64,000 nucleotides of DNA, taken from NCBI RefSeq assembly GCF_900113415.1, contig NZ_FOPH01000009.1, positions 62,001 through 126,000 on the forward strand. The letters run 5' to 3'. The notes beneath the pieces were generated by a model that made no database searches, had not been told where the DNA came from, and was given only the letters and a program-made list of their open reading frames with translations. Numbering within the stretch: position 1 is the first letter of the stretch; every line of letters begins with the position of its first letter. Source of the DNA: Oribacterium sp. WCC10 (GTDB lineage Bacteria; Bacillota; Clostridia; Lachnospirales; Lachnospiraceae). The translations under genes and the position numbers were made by a program. This document shows, piece after piece, positions 45,078-54,133 of this stretch.

Positions 45078-46196
45078 TCACTTAATCTTCAGAAGCTTCA
45101 GGATTCCCTTTCCCTTTGAAATAATTTTTGATAAACCTGCAAGTCTGTTTCCGGATTTAAATATTTCTCCCGTAACCATTGCCTTCTGAGCCTTTGCAGC
45201 TACTATGAATCCGCCGATATATGTTCCGTCTTTTTCTTTCTTCCCGGCCTTTTGATACTCTTCCTGATACTTTTCGATATCAAAATCCTCTATTTCATGA
45301 CCGGACAGTTCTTCTCCAAATGCCTTCCAGTCACTGCACGCATTAAGCTGCCTCTTTCTCAATATACTGTCTATCCGGTCTCCGTACTTTTCAAACACCG
45401 AATCTTCATATCTGCCCTTTTCAAATGTATCGATGCTTCCCTTCAGATATTTCATGGCATAAATCATCTGCGAAAAAGCCTTTTTATAATCAGAAGGATT
45501 GTCCTTTATGATTTCCTGATACTCGCCCCATGCCGGAAGATACTTGTATGTTGCAAATGAATAATCCGGGAAATGTCCCGCCCGACCGTGTCCCAGATTC
45601 ATGATGGAGTTTTCCCTGCTCTGAAACAGACTGTTACTGTAAAGTCCATTCTCAATATCATCCGGTGCGGAAGGATTATGTCTGAACTTCACCTTTCTCC
45701 ATTCATCACGTAACTCATAAAAATGATCATCTGTATTGTTTATCACAAGGGACGGGGTCCCTGCGAAATATCTGTGAGCCCAGGTATCCGCAAGAACATG
45801 CATGGCAATGCCTATATGCTGAAGGCCATTTCCCTTTGCAATCTCAACCGTTTTTACCAGAAGGTCTCCGTTCGGGCCGCATATCAGCCTGTATCTATCC
45901 ATGTATCTCTTCGTGCGTTTTTCCTTCTTCGCATACAGATCCGCAGGCAGAAAATGAAAAGATGCCCAGATCCTCGTTATATCCTGAAGACCAATGATAT
46001 CTGTCCTGGCATCCATCATTTCAAGCTGAAGCTGTGTCGTCGCAGCATTGAGAGGCCCACCTATCTTCGAAAGAAGTGTCCGTGAGCAAAGATCAACAAA
46101 CTGGGCGCTATAGCAAATATCCAGACTCTCTTCATGGGAAAAACCGGCGAGAAAAGCCGCGCAATATGTGGCATAATAATGAAAATCTTCCTGCAT
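45078..46196 (-). CDS. DUF6765 family protein
   Basis: The 372-residue protein starts MQEDFHYYATYCAAFLAGFS and contains HIGIAMHVLADTWAHRYFAG, with conserved histidines and aspartates typical of this family. The HxxxD...H pattern resembles zinc-dependent phospholipase C (S1/P1-type) helical proteins, so a metal-binding hydrolase role is conceivable but unproven. There is no signal peptide. It lies in a run of envelope and secreted genes. Confidence 0.8.
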   Translation of the reverse strand: MQEDFHYYATYCAAFLAGFSHEESLDICYSAQFVDLCSRTLLSKIGGPLNAATTQLQLEMMDARTDIIGLQDITRIWASFHFLPADLYAKKEKRTKRYMDRYRLICGPNGDLLVKTVEIAKGNGLQHIGIAMHVLADTWAHRYFAGTPSLVINNTDDHFYELRDEWRKVKFRHNPSAPDDIENGLYSNSLFQSRENSIMNLGHGRAGHFPDYSFATYKYLPAWGEYQEIIKDNPSDYKKAFSQMIYAMKYLKGSIDTFEKGRYEDSVFEKYGDRIDSILRKRQLNACSDWKAFGEELSGHEIEDFDIEKYQEEYQKAGKKEKDGTYIGGFIVAAKAQKAMVTGEIFKSGNRLAGLSKIISKGKGILKLLKIK

Positions 46197-46206
46197 ATCA
46201 GTAACT

Positions 46207-46335
46207 CTATTCTTTCTTCTCCGTAAAACAGACCTGCATTTCCTTTATACGCATGTCCAAATCCATATCCGAATGCTCCGTATTTAAACTTCGTGGAAGT
46301 TCCTTTGTCACTGTCACCAGTCTCACATTACTCAC
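46207..46335 (-). CDS. Possible small protein (42 residues)
   Basis: An open frame starting with GTG (VSNVRLVTVTKELPRSLNTE) fills the gap between two co-oriented genes, 5 bases from one and 10 from the other. It is hydrophilic and charged. No clear ribosome binding site is seen and I do not recognise the family. The snug fit in the operon is the main support. Confidence 0.35.
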   Translation of the reverse strand: MSNVRLVTVTKELPRSLNTEHSDMDLDMRIKEMQVCFTEKKE

Positions 46336-46340
46336 TTCAA

Positions 46341-46838
46341 TTAAACCGTATCTGTCACTTTATTATCTGCCCTCAGTTTTTCGATCCGTATCGCAGAATA
46401 GATCATATCGAAAAGTGCAAAACAGGTGGTGATGTCTACCAGCGCTGAAGCAATAGCCGTATCAATATTTTCCAGGCCTTTTGTCGTTGTGAAATATCCC
46501 GGAATGCCAATGAAATCCAGAATCAAAAGGATTGCCGCTGCAATGAGAAATCCTTTCTTTCTGTGTTTATCTCTTGCATAAGATATGGCTCTTCGTCCAA
46601 TATACACAAACAAAAGGAAGGCGATCAAAATCAATATAAAATACACAATCAAAAGCAGCATCCCAAGCTCTTCTTTATCCGCTTCACTGACCTCCATCAG
46701 TTCCCAGACTGTCTTTCCACCCAGTGCTATGGTTATGACTCCTTTCAGCACTGACCAGATTGCAAATGCAAGCATCGCTCTGCCGCTAACCTCGATATTC
46801 TTTTTATATCTTCTGATTTTAACTGTAATCTCTTCCAT
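46341..46838 (-). CDS. Membrane protein of unknown function
   Basis: The 165-residue protein has four hydrophobic segments (AMLAFAIWSVLKGVITIALGG, MLLLIVYFILILIAFLLFVYIG, GFLIAAAILLILDFIGIPG, ALVDITTCFALFDMIY) and charged ends. I do not recognise the family. ATG 46838 (MEEITVKIRRYKK) is preferred over an upstream start that would add 22 residues. It lies 84 bases after a secreted protein gene in the same orientation. Confidence 0.7.
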   Translation of the reverse strand: MEEITVKIRRYKKNIEVSGRAMLAFAIWSVLKGVITIALGGKTVWELMEVSEADKEELGMLLLIVYFILILIAFLLFVYIGRRAISYARDKHRKKGFLIAAAILLILDFIGIPGYFTTTKGLENIDTAIASALVDITTCFALFDMIYSAIRIEKLRADNKVTDTV

Positions 46839-46922
46839 ATCTCTACGCTTCGCCCAAAGACTTAAGGCTGTGGCACCGGCCACAGCCCTCCTATCAATAT
46901 ACACTGCAAACGACTATGCTGC

Positions 46923-47489
46923 CTATTTTGACTTTCCTGTAGTATCTCCATCACCCGGCATGATAGAGCATCCCATATATCCAATAGTCTCAAGAACCTT
47001 ATCTCCTGTTGTAGGTGCAAAAGAAAATTCCAGAATATATCCGTTTTCTGTTTCAAACGCCAGACAGGATGTATCATCATCGGGCATATCATATGAGATT
47101 GCGGTATTGCCATTCACTTTAATATAGTTTGCATACTCAACACCATCAGTCTTTTTCAGCGCCTCCAGGTATTCTTCAAGATCAAGACCGGTATTCACAT
47201 ATACCACTGCAACAGCACAATCCTGATTCTTAGACTCATAGTACCCTATGTATCCATCCTCCTTATCATCGGCTGTCAACTCTACTTCTTTAATGCTGTT
47301 GGGAATCCACATCTTACAGTCAACTTCATCAAAATTCACGAATCTTCCCTTGGAAATGATATCATCACCGGACTCTTCATCCAGTGCCACAACATCAGAC
47401 CAGTTCAGCTCCACAACCTCATCCGCAAATGCAACAATGTTACACATCAGCATGCAGAAAGTAAGCATTACTGCCAAAAGCTTCTTCAT
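46923..47489 (-). CDS. Secreted protein of unknown function
   Basis: The 188-residue protein has a clear cleavable signal peptide (MKKLLAVMLTFCMLMCNIVAFA) and a mature acidic domain of about 165 residues with few landmarks (WSDVVALDEESGDDIIS, TGDKVLETIGYMGCSI). I do not recognise the family; similar small proteins with a tested-peptide pattern are common in Lachnospiraceae. ATG 47489 has GGAGG six bases upstream. It heads the group with the membrane protein and the DUF6765 protein. Confidence 0.75.
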   Translation of the reverse strand: MKKLLAVMLTFCMLMCNIVAFADEVVELNWSDVVALDEESGDDIISKGRFVNFDEVDCKMWIPNSIKEVELTADDKEDGYIGYYESKNQDCAVAVVYVNTGLDLEEYLEALKKTDGVEYANYIKVNGNTAISYDMPDDDTSCLAFETENGYILEFSFAPTTGDKVLETIGYMGCSIMPGDGDTTGKSK

Positions 47490-47604
47490 GATACGATACC
47501 TCCTTTTCATATATAAGCGGGTGTCTTTGCCCGGGATCCCATGTCATTTAACGTGGAAGCCCTACTATCTTATCTCGACGTTTTGTACAGTCACTATAAG
47601 GAAA

Positions 47605-49029
47605 TCAATACCCTTCCTGCATGAATCTGACCTGATCATACTGAATATAGATATCACAGGAATCAAACTTACCATCGAATTTCAGTTTCGCTGAGTCCTT
47701 CTGTGTATCCTTAAACATTCCCTCACTGAAAGAAACCTCTTCAGCTCCGACTGTCTTTTCGCCTTTACGATAAACAACCGTAGCACTGCAGCTTACAGTG
47801 TTATATTCATCAAATCCGGGACCGTTCATGGTTCCCGATGCATCCGCTTCCAGTACTCTGCCTGTTTCTGTGTCCTTCATGACAATTTCAGGTGCTGTGA
47901 GAAGTCGTCCTTCCGTCGTCCATGCCGCAGGTGGCATAAGCCAGAATTCTGTATCATTTTCAAATTCCGGATCCCAGATGATCTCTTCCCCCGGTTCAAG
48001 GAAAAGATCATAAACCGAATTATTCCTGCTGCCGCTGAAAATGATGGCACTGTTAATATTCCAGTCCACATTCTCATTTGAAATGTTTACAGCATGGAGA
48101 AGAATAGTTCCATCTGCAGCTTTGAAAAAGTCGTACTGCACTTTTCCTTCCGGACTTTCATAGACTTCACTTCCATCACAGTTTGTGATACATCCTTCTG
48201 ATTTGTAAGAATCATATACACTGTCAGGAAGGTTCACCGCACCATCCACAAGCTTCTCAATCAGGATCTCACAGTGATCGAAATTCTCAGGGCAGTATGC
48301 CGAAAACTCATTTTCTCTGGTCCAGACCGGACTATAGTAGATCAGATGATCATCAACGTCATAGAAAAATGAGTGTACATCCCCTATGTCTGTATCCGTT
48401 GCACCAACCTTAACGTCCACCTTCTGCCAGCCATCATACATTCCTCCCTTTTCCGGTTCTCCGGAATAGAGTTTTATCTTTGACGATGGGAAGTTATCGA
48501 TCATCATGACTGTATTATGAGATTTTTCTCTTGCATAGGCTGTTATCTCAAGGTTTTCATAGCTGTCTTTAAGCGCATCATCTTCGAAGCTGAATCCAAG
48601 GATATCCTCTGCGCCTTCCATAAGTATCTCCGTTTCACGGGATACCGCAGCAAGAGCATTCCCTTCTGAATCTCTAAATACACAGAGAATAAATGCTCCC
48701 GCAGGAAAGCTGTTTCTATTCTTAACCCTGAGTACAAAATCATTTGAACTGCCCCTGATTTTTTCAGCACTGAGCTCGAACTCTCCCATGCCGGGGATGG
48801 TTTTTAATTTAGACGAAAACTCTTCTGCCAAAGTCTCCTCCGAGGCCGAAAGCTTTACTCCCTTCCCGTCACCTTTGGCCTCTATCCTTCCATGGCCCTC
48901 ATCCTTGCCTGAAATATTTTCATTATGATCGCATCCTGAGAGATTGAAAACGAGAAATGTAAATATCAAAAGTGGCAGAACACCACGTATCACTCCGGAA
49001 ACCTGTTCTTTACCTGAAATCCTTTTCAT
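47605..49029 (-). CDS. Lipoprotein of unknown function
   Basis: The 474-residue protein has an N-terminal signal with lipobox LSGC (Cys about residue 33). The mature part has about 440 residues of beta-rich sequence with many aromatic and acidic residues and no motif I recognise. It probably sits on the outer face of the membrane. It is the most upstream gene of the reverse-strand envelope run. Its leader carries a long stem (separate entry). Confidence 0.72.
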   Translation of the reverse strand: MKRISGKEQVSGVIRGVLPLLIFTFLVFNLSGCDHNENISGKDEGHGRIEAKGDGKGVKLSASEETLAEEFSSKLKTIPGMGEFELSAEKIRGSSNDFVLRVKNRNSFPAGAFILCVFRDSEGNALAAVSRETEILMEGAEDILGFSFEDDALKDSYENLEITAYAREKSHNTVMMIDNFPSSKIKLYSGEPEKGGMYDGWQKVDVKVGATDTDIGDVHSFFYDVDDHLIYYSPVWTRENEFSAYCPENFDHCEILIEKLVDGAVNLPDSVYDSYKSEGCITNCDGSEVYESPEGKVQYDFFKAADGTILLHAVNISNENVDWNINSAIIFSGSRNNSVYDLFLEPGEEIIWDPEFENDTEFWLMPPAAWTTEGRLLTAPEIVMKDTETGRVLEADASGTMNGPGFDEYNTVSCSATVVYRKGEKTVGAEEVSFSEGMFKDTQKDSAKLKFDGKFDSCDIYIQYDQVRFMQEGY

Positions 49030-49098
49030 AACACTCCATCCTATCCCTGACTATATGTAAATACTTCAATCCTTAACTTACATACGGTGAATGCCTTA

Positions 49099-49136
49099 TT
49101 ATCTGCCGAAAGCGCGGAGCGTCGACGCGCAGATAA
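49099..49136 (-). promoter_or_regulatory. Leader hairpin upstream of the 474-residue lipoprotein
   Basis: TTATCTGC (49099-49106) pairs with GCAGATAA (49129-49136); a GCGC...GCGC pair (49112-49115 with 49127-49130) offers an alternative inner stem. It is GC-rich against an AT-rich setting, 70-107 bases before the start codon. Confidence 0.4.
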
Positions 49137-49275
49137 CCTTATATCATCCACACTACTTATTTCATCGGCAGATTGAAGTTCGTCTATAAGAATAAGGTCC
49201 GATTCCATAGATTTTTTGATTTGCCTCTTCATAGTTCCGGCTTCATAGGTTTATCTAAAAAACAATGTTTTATTT

Positions 49276-49292
49276 CCTAGTCTTTTGCTAGG
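49276..49292 (+). repeat. CCTAG hairpin module, copy 1
   Basis: CCTAG (49276-49280) and CTAGG (49288-49292) flank TCTTTTG; TTTTATTT precedes and TTTTTG follows. The same module occurs at 56052-56068. It looks like a small terminator hairpin and directly precedes the extended -10 at 49300. Confidence 0.5.
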
Positions 49293-49299
49293 TTTTTGA

Positions 49300-49305
49300 T
49301 ATAAT
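49300..49305 (+). promoter_or_regulatory. Extended -10 promoter element upstream of the cysteine desulfurase gene
   Basis: TATAAT preceded by TGA, in the 12-mer TTGATATAATGA found at two other forward-gene leaders. The start codon is 110 bases on; an R1 repeat fills most of the leader. Confidence 0.5.
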
Positions 49306-49391
49306 GATACAAGTGCCATAAGTATTTGCCACTCACTGATTAGCGCTAACGCACACATTCGTGTGCATAGAGCAGGAATCCTTACATCATA
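49305..49391 (+). repeat. R1 repeat with both inverted ends
   Basis: It starts near ATGATACAAG and ends CCTTACATCAT, so the ends are imperfect inverted repeats. The interior holds GTATTTGCCACTCACTGATT, AGCGCTAACG and CACACATTCGTGTG. It lies in the leader of the cysteine desulfurase gene. Confidence 0.8.
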
Positions 49392-49414
49392 TGACTATTC
49401 AGAAAGAGTACGAA

Positions 49415-50650
49415 ATGAAAGATTATTATTACATGGATAATGCGGCCACCACACCGCTTTCAAAGGAAGCATTTGAGGCCATGATGCCTTTTCTCACAGA
49501 TGATTTCGGTAATGCCTCCGCCATATACACCATCGGTCAGCATGCAAAAAGCGCAATCGAAAAAAGCAGAAGAACCATAGCCGCCACCATAGGCGCAAAA
49601 CCTTCGGAGATATATTTCACAAGCGGAGGTTCGGAATCCGACAACTGGGCACTTGTCGGCAGTAAAGAAATATATGATTCTCTTCATCAGAGCTCTAAAA
49701 AAACTGCCTATACAGATTCACAGCCAAAACTGTATAGCGATACGACTTCGGAAAAAAGTAATCCGGGGCACATCATCACCACCGGAATCGAGCACCATGC
49801 CATATTGAATACCTGTGAATATCTGGAGGCAAAAGGTGTCGATATCACATATCTTGATGTGGATAAAAATGGTCTTGTGAATCCGGATGATGTTTTTGCC
49901 GCGATCCGCCCCGATACATTCCTTGTCAGCATCATGACTGCCAACAATGAAGTGGGCACTTTGCAGCCCATAAAAGAAATCGGAGAAAGACTCAGAGATT
50001 TCAGAAAAGAAAGCGGCCAACAGATACTGTTCCACTCAGATGCTGTTCAGGCCTACGGACATATCCCGATAAGCGTAGAGGAGCTTAATCTCGATCTCAT
50101 GTCTGTAAGCGCACACAAACTTAACGGGCCGAAGGGCATCGGTTTTCTCTTCGTCCGTCGGGGTGTATTGCTTCCTTCATTTATTCACGGAGGTGCTCAG
50201 GAGCGCGGAAAACGTGCAGGAACCGAGAATGTTTCAGCTGTTGTGGGATTTGCAAAAGCGGCAGAACTTGCCTGTGCCAACATGAACGAAACTGCAGAAA
50301 AAGAGCTGTCCATCAGAAATCATATGATAGAGAGACTGACAACTGAAATCGCAGATACTACGTTGAACGGTGACATTAGCCGGAGACTTCCTAACAATAT
50401 AAATGTTTCCTTCCGTGACATCGACAGCGAAACCCTGCTGCTTCTCCTGAATGAAAGAAACATTTACGCCAGTGCAGGCTCCGCCTGTGCCAGCGGTTCA
50501 CTTGAGCCAAGCCATGTGCTGAGCGCTATAGGCCTTGACAACAAGGCAGCCAAATCAAGTCTGAGGCTCACCATCAGTAAGGATACAAGTCTCGATGATG
50601 CCGACCATGTGGTTGATGTTTTGAAGGAGCTGGTTGAACGCTTGAGATGA
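49415..50650 (+). CDS. Cysteine desulfurase (NifS/IscS-like)
   Basis: The 411-residue PLP enzyme has YMDNAATTPLSK at the N-terminus, TTGIEHHAIL, the PLP-binding lysine in SVSAHKLNGPKG, and the catalytic cysteine in YASAGSACASGSLEPSHVL. It removes sulfur from cysteine for Fe-S clusters or tRNA thiolation. A hydrophilic insert of about 25 residues (near 85-110, SSKKTAYTDSQPKLYSDTTS) is not usual in the family. No iscU, thiI or mnmA is adjacent, so its partner is unknown. ATG 49415 gives the family N-terminus; earlier in-frame starts fall inside the R1 repeat. Confidence 0.93.
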   Translation: MKDYYYMDNAATTPLSKEAFEAMMPFLTDDFGNASAIYTIGQHAKSAIEKSRRTIAATIGAKPSEIYFTSGGSESDNWALVGSKEIYDSLHQSSKKTAYTDSQPKLYSDTTSEKSNPGHIITTGIEHHAILNTCEYLEAKGVDITYLDVDKNGLVNPDDVFAAIRPDTFLVSIMTANNEVGTLQPIKEIGERLRDFRKESGQQILFHSDAVQAYGHIPISVEELNLDLMSVSAHKLNGPKGIGFLFVRRGVLLPSFIHGGAQERGKRAGTENVSAVVGFAKAAELACANMNETAEKELSIRNHMIERLTTEIADTTLNGDISRRLPNNINVSFRDIDSETLLLLLNERNIYASAGSACASGSLEPSHVLSAIGLDNKAAKSSLRLTISKDTSLDDADHVVDVLKELVERLR

Positions 50651-50667
50651 GTCCACGAATCATCTCA
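50643..50667 (+). terminator. Possible terminator of the cysteine desulfurase gene
   Basis: TGAGATGA (50643-50650) and TCATCTCA (50660-50667) are perfect arms; the first contains the stop codon. The T-tract is weak. It lies in the 44-base gap to the convergent KamA-type gene. Confidence 0.35.
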
Positions 50668-50694
50668 TTAGATAAGTATTTCCCCGGAATTTTT

Positions 50695-51804
50695 TTATAC
50701 CGGATTAAGTTCATAATCAAGCCAGGTCGCATCATCTTTGATATCCGTGATGAAAATCTTTGATCGATCCGCCGGATATTTATTCTGATGAAACTTGAAA
50801 AGCATTTTGTCTGCCTCTGATTCTCCAAGGATCTCAATCTTTCCCCGTGGATGACTCATGACATATCGCACGCTCTTACCTAGCCCGTTTTGCAATGCTT
50901 TTGCCTCGTCCACGATCTTTACTCCCTTACGGAGCGGTACCTGGAAGTGTCCCTTGACCCCAGTCACCGGACGACATTGGAAAATGTAATAAGGCACCAC
51001 TTCCAGCCTTGTGAGGCCACGTAATAACTCTCCCAATACATTCGGATCGTCATTTACTCCCTTGAGAAGCACTGACTGATTTCTTACCTGTATGCCTCTT
51101 GATTGAAGTTCTTTTACTGCACGAATAGATTCCGGTGTAATTTCCCTTGGATGATTGAACTGCGTTACAACATAAATCGGTTTTACCGACGCATACTTTT
51201 CAAATAAATCAAGCAGTTCATTATCCTCATATATTCTCTGAGGGAACGTCACCGGAACACGGGAACCGAAACGTATAAAATCGAGATTCTCTATCTCTGT
51301 AAACTCAGAAAGATAGCGGGAAATGATGGCATTAGGATTCATAAGGGCATCTCCGCCTGTGATCAGAACATTGGTGACCTCAGGATGCTCCTTTACATAA
51401 GCCGCCGCTTCATCTACTTTCTTATTAAGTTCAGCATCTGACAGCCCCACAAGACGCTTTCTGAAACAGTGACGACAGTACATGGCACACACATTAGTCG
51501 AAAGGATAAGTGCCGTCTGAGTGTACTTATGCTGCACACCCTCCCACTTTGTGTTTTCACCTTCGCCACTGGTATCGAAACTTCCCTCCTGCAAAAGCTC
51601 TGCTTCGGACGGTATACACATTTTTGCAATCGGGTCGTCAGGATCATTCACATCAATGAGAGAGAAATAGTACGGCGTGATCATCATGGGAAATTTCGAT
51701 ATGATCTTCTCATATTTCTCACGCTCTTCAGCAGGAAGTTCAAGCTTATCGCATAGTTCTTCAGCATTTGTGATACAGTTTTTCAGTTCTTTCTGCCATT
51801 CCAT
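50695..51804 (-). CDS. KamA-family radical SAM protein (lysine 2,3-aminomutase-like)
   Basis: The 369-residue protein has the radical SAM cluster motif CAMYCRHC (CxxxCxxC) and the KamA-family regions NVLITGGDALM, FGSRVPVTFPQRI, NQSVLLKGVNDD and YIFQCRPVTGVKGHF. The PLP lysine is probably the one in HPRGKIEI. Lysine 2,3-aminomutase has about 415 residues with extra C-terminal zinc-binding cysteines; this protein is shorter and lacks them. Its substrate may therefore be lysine or another amino acid. No EF-P or lysine fermentation genes are adjacent. ATG 51804 has AAAGGGG seven bases upstream. Confidence 0.88.
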   Translation of the reverse strand: MEWQKELKNCITNAEELCDKLELPAEEREKYEKIISKFPMMITPYYFSLIDVNDPDDPIAKMCIPSEAELLQEGSFDTSGEGENTKWEGVQHKYTQTALILSTNVCAMYCRHCFRKRLVGLSDAELNKKVDEAAAYVKEHPEVTNVLITGGDALMNPNAIISRYLSEFTEIENLDFIRFGSRVPVTFPQRIYEDNELLDLFEKYASVKPIYVVTQFNHPREITPESIRAVKELQSRGIQVRNQSVLLKGVNDDPNVLGELLRGLTRLEVVPYYIFQCRPVTGVKGHFQVPLRKGVKIVDEAKALQNGLGKSVRYVMSHPRGKIEILGESEADKMLFKFHQNKYPADRSKIFITDIKDDATWLDYELNPV

Positions 51805-52037
51805 TCTCATACCCCTTTCGTAAACTTTCACGCACTTTTGCTCCTATGAAAGATTATATCAGTGAAGGTAAATTGTGAGAACGGTTTTCATTGAGGATAA
51901 ATTAAAATTCTGTATTATACAGAAAAAGCTCTGATTAAAGCGTTTCCCTGACTGTTTTTTCAACGCGCGCATATATTTTCTTTAAAATTTCGTGCCCCGG
52001 CGCCGGAGGCTTTATGACTTGTCAGATTCTCAATATG

Positions 52038-52697
52038 TCAGATGCTTTTATTCCAGGCCATTTCCCAGAACAGAAGCTCATATCTTGAACATACAGTAAA
52101 TATATCTATCAAATGATTTATCTGTTTCTCTGAATAATTCGCGGTCAGTTCCTCAAGCTCCCTGAAAAGTATCCTGTTGCTTTCAGCATATTCTTCGGAG
52201 GCATATCCCTTTATCCAGTCTCCGTAAAACTCGTCATTGATGCATTCCGGACGGTTTTTTATCATATTTTTTGCTATTAATTCGTAGCTGTATCCGCAGG
52301 AAAGAATTGCAGCGATTATCTCTGCTTCACCTTCTTCGTAGGCAACCCGCAGCATATAGGATGTATAGGATAGATTATCAAGAGAACGTTTTGTTGAATC
52401 AGCCTCCTCCTGAGATACACCGAATTTACCCATATAGCCACTGTGAACATCCATTTCACCATTCATGATTTCAATGCTTTTGGCGAACATCTGCGCGATC
52501 TTTATATTTTTGGATTTGGCTACACCTATGGCATATGTCTTGGCATATTCTTCGAGATAAAGATAGTCCTGAATGATATAAAAGCGGAACTTATCTCTAT
52601 CAAGTGTTCCGTTTTGTATACCCATGACAAAAGGATGTTTGTAATAACATGCCCATATATCTTTCGTTGCATCAAGAAGTTTTTCTACTGTACTCAT
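52038..52697 (-). CDS. tenA: TenA family thiaminase II / aminopyrimidine aminohydrolase
   Basis: The 219-residue helical protein matches TenA: HPFVMGIQNGTLDRDKFRFYIIQDYLYL, and the catalytic cysteine region AAILSCGYSYELIAKN, and the closing FWEMAW. TenA hydrolyses thiamine breakdown pyrimidines so that the pyrimidine moiety can be reused. No thiamine pyrophosphate riboswitch signature is in its leader and no other thi gene is near. It follows the CHR transporter genes by 126 bases. GAGGAGG precedes the ATG. Confidence 0.93.
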   Translation of the reverse strand: MSTVEKLLDATKDIWACYYKHPFVMGIQNGTLDRDKFRFYIIQDYLYLEEYAKTYAIGVAKSKNIKIAQMFAKSIEIMNGEMDVHSGYMGKFGVSQEEADSTKRSLDNLSYTSYMLRVAYEEGEAEIIAAILSCGYSYELIAKNMIKNRPECINDEFYGDWIKGYASEEYAESNRILFRELEELTANYSEKQINHLIDIFTVCSRYELLFWEMAWNKSI

Positions 52698-52823
52698 GCG
52701 TTATTTCCTCCTCTATCCCCAGTGAATCAGGATTGTTTCCGATAATGCTGCTACATTTTCACACGACTTCATTTCCGGACACTGCCGCAAGTGAATCAAG
52801 CCATGAAAACAGGCATTTCCGGT

Positions 52824-53372
52824 TTAACCGAATATAATTCCCAAAACTGCCGCAAAAATAATCAGATGTATCGGTGACGCTTTTCTTTTGAGAAAGCGCT
52901 TATGTATAAGCATAAACACTATGAGTATGATCGTTATCAGTATATTCACCGGATTCAGGCCGCTATCCATTCGACAGTTATTTATGATCATATAAAGTCC
53001 GGTAGCTATGATTATACCGATTATACATGGCTTTATTCCTCTAAGCACGGCCTGAAAGGCCGGGTTATCCGTAAGATTCTTCAGTATGGTTGATACTATC
53101 AGAATAATGACAAATGATGGAACAGCAACAGCCGTTGTGGCTATGACTGCTCCGGGGATTCCGGCCTGACTGCTTCCGATGTAGGTTGCCATATTCACCA
53201 TGATGGGTCCAGGCGTGCTTTCGCTGACAGCTATCATGTAAGTGAGCTGATCTTCACTGAGCCATCCGTATGTCATGACCACATCACGTATAAGCGGAAT
53301 AGCACCATAGGCTCCGCCAAAAGCAAATATTCCTATCTGTAAAAATCCAAGAAATAATTCAAGATATATCAA
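52824..53372 (-). CDS. Chromate transporter family protein, short form (second of pair)
   Basis: The 182-residue protein is a single CHR domain with six hydrophobic segments; GIFAFGGAYGAIPLIRD and SESTPGPIMVNMATYIG are the family signatures. Short CHR proteins come in pairs that work as heterodimers; the partner is 170 bases upstream. They export chromate in some bacteria, but in clostridia the real substrate is unknown. The start is TTG with AAAAGGGAG seven bases upstream. Confidence 0.9.
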   Translation of the reverse strand: MIYLELFLGFLQIGIFAFGGAYGAIPLIRDVVMTYGWLSEDQLTYMIAVSESTPGPIMVNMATYIGSSQAGIPGAVIATTAVAVPSFVIILIVSTILKNLTDNPAFQAVLRGIKPCIIGIIIATGLYMIINNCRMDSGLNPVNILITIILIVFMLIHKRFLKRKASPIHLIIFAAVLGIIFG

Positions 53373-53512
53373 ACGATTCTCCCTTTTCTGTAATTATGAA
53401 AAATGTATAGTTCTTTCATCATAATTATATATAAAATACTTTTCAGACTGATGATTTAACATAACTACGATATATTGCATATGAACATGTGATATACCGT
53501 ATAATAGCGTAA

Positions 53513-53535
53513 CATACGCTTTTGACACTCCCATC
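53513..53535 (-). repeat. R1 repeat remnant
   Basis: TACGCTTTTGACACTCCCAT followed by CAT matches the end of reverse-oriented R1. It lies seven bases after the stop codon of the first CHR gene, between the pair. Confidence 0.5.
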
Positions 53536-53541
53536 ATAGCA

Positions 53542-54093
53542 TCAGTGCTTCCTCATTTCTGAAACATTATTGTATATGAGGCCAATAACTCCCGCCGTCA
53601 TCATCATGACAACAGTAGAAATCTTAAATCCCAGCAATTCAGAAGCAAGCATCAGCATCATTGACGTGAAAAAAATGATACGAGGAAAAAGTTTCTTTTT
53701 CATACCGGAAAACATCCCGAGACCGGCATTAAATATCAAAAGCCCTACCGCAACTTTGATTCCTCGAAATGCATCGGCAACTACTTTTATTTCCATAAAA
53801 TTGCTTAAAAAACAAGAGATCACATAGATAATAAGAAAAGACGGAAGTATGACACCAAAAGTTGCAGCGAAAGCCCCCTTTAGACCATTTATCTTGTAAC
53901 CGACAAATGTAGCACAGTTTATCGCTATGGGTCCCGGAGTTGATTCTGCGATAACTGTCATGTTCATCATCTCGTCATGTGTTATCCATTTCTTTTTCGT
54001 AACGCAAATATCTTCAATAAGCGAGATCATGGCATACCCTCCTCCGAAGGTAAAGCATCCGATCTTCGCAAAAGTCAAAAACAGTTCCAGCAT
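53542..54093 (-). CDS. Chromate transporter family protein, short form (first of pair)
   Basis: The 183-residue CHR-domain protein shows IGCFTFGGGYAMISLIED and AESTPGPIAINCATFVGY, the first and second half-signatures of the family, with six hydrophobic segments. It should pair with the following CHR protein. ATG 54093 with TGGGAG six bases upstream is better than the in-frame TTG four codons earlier. An R1 repeat lies just upstream of it. Confidence 0.9.
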   Translation of the reverse strand: MLELFLTFAKIGCFTFGGGYAMISLIEDICVTKKKWITHDEMMNMTVIAESTPGPIAINCATFVGYKINGLKGAFAATFGVILPSFLIIYVISCFLSNFMEIKVVADAFRGIKVAVGLLIFNAGLGMFSGMKKKLFPRIIFFTSMMLMLASELLGFKISTVVMMMTAGVIGLIYNNVSEMRKH

Positions 54094-54133
54094 ATATTCT
54101 CCCAAAATAATGTGATGATGTAAGTATTATAAT

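Noticed and set aside
49041-49232. 63-residue frame upstream of the 474-residue lipoprotein
   Set aside because: It has no good ribosome binding site and overlaps a GC-rich leader hairpin. Low-complexity translation and no recognisable family make a leader more likely.
52698-52823. Thiamine pyrophosphate riboswitch before tenA
   Set aside because: The conserved CUGAGA and ACCUGAUCUGG-type segments are absent from the leader.
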